A stretch of DNA of 64,000 bases from CAVVIG01 sp050249955 (lineage in GTDB: Bacteria > Acidobacteriota > Vicinamibacteria > Vicinamibacterales > CAVVIG01). The position numbers were made by a program, and so were the translations under genes. The notes under the pieces are model-generated. The model had not been told where the DNA came from. It saw nothing but the letters and a program-made list of their open reading frames with translations, and searched no databases. Below are positions 60,288 through 64,000 of this stretch, piece by piece; the stretch's first letter is position 1; every line of letters begins with the position of its first letter. The DNA lies in contig JBFWPN010000002.1 of assembly GCA_050249955.1 (NCBI GenBank), positions 124,001 to 188,000 of the forward strand, given 5' to 3'.

Positions 60288-61763
60288 GTGACTACGACAC
60301 CACGGCTCTGCGTCACCATCACCGCCCCCACGACGGCTGAACTGCGGCGCCAGCGCGACCTGGTCGTCGACGCCGACCTCGTCGAACTCCGGCTGGACAG
60401 TGTCAGCGACCCCGACGTGGCCGCGGCGCTCGACGGACGCACGCTCCCGGTCATCGTCACCTGCCGCGCACGGTGGGAGGGTGGCGGTTTCGCCGGCTCC
60501 GAGGAGGAGCGGAAGGCCATCCTCCGCCAGGCCCTCGAACTGGGCGCCGACTTCGTCGACGTCGAATGGCGCGCCGGCTTCACCGACCTGCTGGCGACGG
60601 ACGGCCGCCGAATCGTGCTCTCGTCACACGATTTCGACGGCGTGCCGGCGGATCTGGCCGAGCGTGCCCGGGCGATGCGCGCCACCGGTGCCGGCGTCGT
60701 GAAGATCGCCGTCGCGGCGAGCCGCCTGAGCGACTGCCTCCCGCTGCTCGACCTCAGCCGCACGTTCGGGGCCGATGAACGGACCGTCCTGATCGCGATG
60801 GGTGACGCCGGACTGTCCACGCGGGTGCTGGCACAGCGGTTCGGGTCGGCCTGGACCTATGCGGGTGGCGTGCGCGATGTCGGGCAGGTCTCCGCCCGCC
60901 GCCTGCTCGAACAGTTCCGGTTCCGGTCGGTCAATGCCTCGACCTCCATCTATGGTCTCGTTGGGCGGCCCATCGGACATTCAGTCTCGCCCGACATGCA
61001 CAACGCCGCCTTCATGGCCACCGGGTTGAACGCGGTCTACCTTCCGCTGCCGGCCGCCGACGCAGACGACTTCCTGACATTCGCCCGTGCCCTCGGGATC
61101 GCGGGGGCCAGCGTCACCATCCCGTACAAGGTGGATCTGTTGGGCCGTGTCCAGGCGGTCGATCCGCTGGCGCGCGCAGTTGGCGCCCTGAACACGCTGC
61201 GCATGGCCGGCGACCGGTGGGAAGCGCGCAACACGGACGTCGGAGGGTTCCTGCAGCCCCTGCGCGACAGGCACGTGCCGCTGGCGGGCCGGCGTGCCTC
61301 CATCCTCGGCGCCGGCGGCTCGGCCCGCGCGATCGCGGTGGGCCTGGCTGCGGAAGGCGCGCTCGTCACCGTCCATGCCCGCGACGCGCGGAAGGCGGCC
61401 GCCGTGGCCGAACTGGCGTCGGGCGCGGTCGGCCCATACCCGCCGGAGGCCGGCTCGTGGGACCTGCTCGTCAACTGCACGCCGGTCGGCATGGAGCCGA
61501 AGATCGACGTCAGCCCGCTGCCGGCGACCGCCTTCGACAAGGGGGTGGTCTACGACCTGATCTACAACCCCTCGATCACACGCCTGATGCGCGACGCGGC
61601 CACCGCCGGCTGCGACACCATCGGCGGCCTCGACATGCTGGTGGCGCAGGCCCAGGCCCAGTTCGAGTGGTGGACCGGTGTGACGCCCCCCGCCGGCGTG
61701 ATGCGTGCCGCGGCGGCGCGGCGGCTTTCGGAGTTCAAGGCCGATGAAAACCACCTCGTTTGA
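60288..61763 (+). CDS. aroDE: Bifunctional type I 3-dehydroquinate dehydratase / shikimate dehydrogenase
   Basis: A 491-residue fusion catalysing two successive shikimate steps. The dehydratase (about 1-220) is the type I, Schiff-base class: SSHDFDG with the catalytic His and VKIAVAAS with the Lys. The dehydrogenase (about 225-491) has YGLVGRPIGHSVSP for shikimate and GAGGSARA for NADP. The fusion is known from plants and Chlamydiae. It starts at GTG 60288, just after the attenuator, with no clear Shine-Dalgarno, and overlaps trpE by 20 nt. Confidence 0.93.
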   Translation: MTTTPRLCVTITAPTTAELRRQRDLVVDADLVELRLDSVSDPDVAAALDGRTLPVIVTCRARWEGGGFAGSEEERKAILRQALELGADFVDVEWRAGFTDLLATDGRRIVLSSHDFDGVPADLAERARAMRATGAGVVKIAVAASRLSDCLPLLDLSRTFGADERTVLIAMGDAGLSTRVLAQRFGSAWTYAGGVRDVGQVSARRLLEQFRFRSVNASTSIYGLVGRPIGHSVSPDMHNAAFMATGLNAVYLPLPAADADDFLTFARALGIAGASVTIPYKVDLLGRVQAVDPLARAVGALNTLRMAGDRWEARNTDVGGFLQPLRDRHVPLAGRRASILGAGGSARAIAVGLAAEGALVTVHARDARKAAAVAELASGAVGPYPPEAGSWDLLVNCTPVGMEPKIDVSPLPATAFDKGVVYDLIYNPSITRLMRDAATAGCDTIGGLDMLVAQAQAQFEWWTGVTPPAGVMRAAAARRLSEFKADENHLV

Positions 61764-63216
61764 AGAGTTCAAGGAGCTCGCGCGGCGCGGGACGTTCGTG
61801 CCCGTGTGCAAGGAGCTGGTGGCCGACCTGCTCACGCCGGTGTCGGCCTTCCTGAAGATTGCCGAGGAGGCCGACTATGCGTTCCTCCTCGAGTCGGTCG
61901 AGGGCGGCGAGCACGTCGGGCGGTACTCCTTCCTCGGCAAGGATCCGTTCCTCATCCTCAGGGCGTCGGACGGAACCACGACCATCGAACGCGCGGGCGA
62001 GGTCACGACTTCCGACGCGCCATTCCTCGGGACGCTCCGGACGCTGATGGCCGACTACCGGTCGCCCTTCGTCCCCGACCTGCCGCGCTTCACGGGCGGC
62101 GCGGTCGGCTACTTCGGCTACGGCGCCTCCACCTGGTTCGAGCCGGTGCTGGGCGATCTCGGCACCGCGGCCGACGGCGCCGACGATGCGGGCTTCATGA
62201 TGTTCGACACGGTGCTGGCCTTCGACCATGTGCAGCACCGCATCCTGATCATCGCGAACGCGCGCATCACCGCCGACGACGACCTCGAGTCGCTCTACCA
62301 GTTCGCCTGCGCGAAGATCGGGTTTCTCGAGCGTGAGCTCGAGCGCAACCTGTCGGTGCCGAAGCGGGCGCATGGCGACGCGCTGACCTTCACGTCCAAC
62401 TTCACGCGTGAGCAGTTCGAGCAGCAGGTCCGCGTGGCCAAGGAGCACATCGCGGCGGGCGACATCTACCAGGTGGTGCTGTCGCAGCGCTTCGAGGCCG
62501 AGGTGAAGGCCGACCCGTTCACGGTCTACCGTGCGCTCCGCCACGTGAACCCGTCGCCCTACATGTACTTCATCCGGATGGCCGGCGTGTCGGTGGTGGG
62601 CTCGTCGCCCGAGATGCTGGTCCGCGTCGAGGGAGCGCGCGTCGAGACGCACCCGATCGCGGGCACGCGCCGGCGCGGCAGGAGCGAGGACGAAGACCTG
62701 CGGCTGGCCGAGGAGCTGAAGCGCAACGAGAAGGAACGGGCCGAGCACGTGATGCTCGTCGACCTCGGGCGCAACGACGTGGGCCGCGTGTGCGACTACG
62801 GCTCGGTGCGCGTGCCGCAGTTCATGGCGCTCGAGCGCTTCTCGCACGTCATGCACCTCACGTCGGTGGTGGAGGGGCGCCTGGCGCCCGAGTGCGATCG
62901 GCTCGACGCCCTCGCGTCCTGCTTCCCCGCGGGCACCGTGTCGGGTGCCCCGAAGGTGCGGGCCATGCAGATCATCCACGAACTCGAGCCGGCGGCCCGC
63001 GGGTTGTACGCGGGTGCGGTCGGCTACCTCGACTTCGCGGGCAACCTGGATTTCTGCATCGCCATCCGGACCGTGATCATGTCGGGGCAGAAGGCCTTCG
63101 TCCAGGCCGGCGCGGGCATCGTGATGGACTCCAATCCGACGGCGGAGTTCGAGGAGACGCGGGACAAGGCCAGGGCAGCGATGCGCGCCCTGGAACTGGC
63201 CGAGGCCGGACTCTAG
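61744..63216 (+). CDS. trpE: Anthranilate synthase component I
   Basis: Makes anthranilate from chorismate with the TrpG amidotransferase. The 490-residue length is standard. The N-terminal feedback motif LLES (in FLLESVEGG), which binds tryptophan, is intact, so the enzyme should be inhibited by Trp in addition to attenuation. The C-terminal catalytic region has GTVSGAPKVRAM and the Mg-binding ELKRNEKERAEH. ATG 61744 lies inside the end of aroDE, coupling the two. trpG follows after 31 nt. Confidence 0.97.
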   Translation: MKTTSFEEFKELARRGTFVPVCKELVADLLTPVSAFLKIAEEADYAFLLESVEGGEHVGRYSFLGKDPFLILRASDGTTTIERAGEVTTSDAPFLGTLRTLMADYRSPFVPDLPRFTGGAVGYFGYGASTWFEPVLGDLGTAADGADDAGFMMFDTVLAFDHVQHRILIIANARITADDDLESLYQFACAKIGFLERELERNLSVPKRAHGDALTFTSNFTREQFEQQVRVAKEHIAAGDIYQVVLSQRFEAEVKADPFTVYRALRHVNPSPYMYFIRMAGVSVVGSSPEMLVRVEGARVETHPIAGTRRRGRSEDEDLRLAEELKRNEKERAEHVMLVDLGRNDVGRVCDYGSVRVPQFMALERFSHVMHLTSVVEGRLAPECDRLDALASCFPAGTVSGAPKVRAMQIIHELEPAARGLYAGAVGYLDFAGNLDFCIAIRTVIMSGQKAFVQAGAGIVMDSNPTAEFEETRDKARAAMRALELAEAGL

Positions 63217-63247
63217 GGATGATTCGGGTGGAGCAAGTGGGTGAGTG

Positions 63248-63823
63248 ATGGTGTTTGTCCTCGATAACTACGACTCGTTCACGTACAACCTCGTGCAGTA
63301 CCTGGGGGAACTCGGGGCAGAGGTGGTCGTCCGCAGGAACGATGAGGTCAGCGTGGACGAGATCCGCGCGCTGGCCCCCGAGCGGATCGTGCTGTCGCCC
63401 GGTCCGGGCCGTCCTGAGGACGCGGGCATCATGATGGACGTCATCCGGGAACTCGGGGCCTCCACGCCGATCTTCGGCGTCTGCCTCGGACACCAGGCCA
63501 TCGGTGCCGTCTTCGGCGGGTCGGTCGTGCGGGCTGCGGCGCCGATGCACGGCAAGACCTCCACCATCGAACACAACAGCCGCGGGCTGTTCTCCGGGCT
63601 GGACGCCCCGTTCGAGGCGTCGCGTTACCACTCGCTCGTGGTGGCCGAGGAGGGGTTCCCCGGGCAGCTCGAAGTGACCGCCCGCACGAAGGACGATGGG
63701 GTGATCATGGGCCTGCGGCACCGGACACTGCCGATTCACGGCGTGCAGTTCCACCCCGAGTCGATTCTCACCAGTGAGGGGCGCCGGATCCTGCGCAACT
63801 TCATCGAGGGGCGGTTGGACTGA
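63248..63823 (+). CDS. trpG: Anthranilate synthase component II (glutamine amidotransferase)
   Basis: Supplies ammonia to TrpE. Class I glutaminase triad: Cys in GVCLGHQAIG, and His/Glu in HGVQFHPESI. N-terminal VLDNYDSFTYNL is typical. ATG 63248 is chosen; a GTG one codon earlier is also possible. At 191 residues it is a free-standing component, not fused to TrpD. In some bacteria it doubles as PabA; no pab gene is seen here. Confidence 0.97.
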   Translation: MVFVLDNYDSFTYNLVQYLGELGAEVVVRRNDEVSVDEIRALAPERIVLSPGPGRPEDAGIMMDVIRELGASTPIFGVCLGHQAIGAVFGGSVVRAAAPMHGKTSTIEHNSRGLFSGLDAPFEASRYHSLVVAEEGFPGQLEVTARTKDDGVIMGLRHRTLPIHGVQFHPESILTSEGRRILRNFIEGRLD

Positions 63824-64000
63824 TGTTCCAGGCTCTCATCGAAAAGCTGATCCGCCACGAGGACCTCACCAGCGAGGAGGCCTCGGCCGCCATGACCGAG
63901 GTGATGGAGGGCCGGGCGACCGACCCGCAGATTGCCGGCTTCCTCATCGGCCTGGCCATGAAGGGTGAGCGGCCGGAGGAGGTCGTCGGCCTGGCGCGCT
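63823..64000 (+). CDS. trpD: Anthranilate phosphoribosyltransferase (5' part; cut by window)
   Basis: The first 59 codons are visible. The N-terminal helical domain (LIEKLIRHEDLTSEEASAAM split, GRATDPQIAGFLIGLAMKGE) matches TrpD. ATG 63823 overlaps the trpG stop by one base (TGATG). It completes the aroDE-trpE-trpG-trpD order; the operon probably continues to the right. Confidence 0.93.
   Translation, partial: MFQALIEKLIRHEDLTSEEASAAMTEVMEGRATDPQIAGFLIGLAMKGERPEEVVGLAR

Noticed and set aside
1..64000. Search for insertion sequences, integrases, phage genes, att sites, rRNA genes or a replication origin
   Set aside because: None could be supported by eye in this window.

Overview
The window is 64 kb of high-GC (by eye about two-thirds G+C), gene-dense chromosomal DNA. 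I see no insertion sequence, prophage, CRISPR array or rRNA operon. The gene mix (PilZ proteins, cytochrome c/copper-monooxygenase-like proteins, S55 peptidase, P1 peptidase, E. coli-type PurL, KdpDE-like two-component pair) and many short-leader genes fit an Acidobacteriota-like soil or freshwater bacterium, perhaps of Vicinamibacteria type. That assignment is inference, not proof.

Layout. 1-7.1 kb: a fatty-acid hydroxylase/SDR pair, a stand-alone citryl-CoA lyase, nucleobase salvage (upp, hpt), a secreted amidohydrolase, and an RpiB-like/DeoC pair with N-terminal extensions like those of microcompartment cargo. 7.1-15.6 kb: a KdpDE-like two-component system, a secreted unknown followed by a tiny histidine-kinase remnant, a pseudouridine synthase, a P1 peptidase, a cytochrome c/Cu-monooxygenase-like protein with a secreted partner, and a double-PilZ protein. 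15.8-26.2 kb: a 935-residue PAS/coiled-coil/PilZ protein, a YqaA-type membrane protein, a cupin, a diheme lipoprotein, fused PurL and a GH15 enzyme. 26.2-32.6 kb: an iron island (bacterioferritin, a small Cys-rich protein, two Fur-like operators, PepSY protein, TonB receptor with STN domain, PiuC-like hydroxylase, TPR protein). 32.7 kb: tRNA-Gly(CCC).

32.9-43.7 kb is mostly on the minus strand: sugar-nucleotide genes (with plus-strand pgsA between), then a tightly overlapping nine-gene run aroC-def-fmt-rsmB-PASTA-rpe-thioesterase-epimerase-bamD. The def-fmt-rsmB-(PASTA)-rpe order matches the Firmicutes prkC neighbourhood, but the kinase and phosphatase are absent. 43.8-55.7 kb: a very large sigma54 activator, an NHL-repeat protein, a penicillin-acylase family lipoprotein, two orphan Dpp/Opp-type permeases, a TPR protein, and an ECF sigma/anti-sigma pair with its own ECF-type promoter. 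55.9-60 kb: a beta-propeller protein and an S55 peptidase. 60.1-64 kb: aroDE-trpE-trpG-trpD(partial) behind a complete four-segment tryptophan attenuator with a Trp-Trp-Tyr-Trp leader peptide.

The strongest findings are the trp attenuator governing an operon that begins with aroDE, the DeoC/RpiB pair lacking shell genes, the PASTA protein in a kinase-type locus, the paired iron operators around an undescribed Cys-rich protein, and a recurring arrangement in which a -10 element lies only 6-13 nt before a start codon with no Shine-Dalgarno, suggesting frequent leaderless transcripts.
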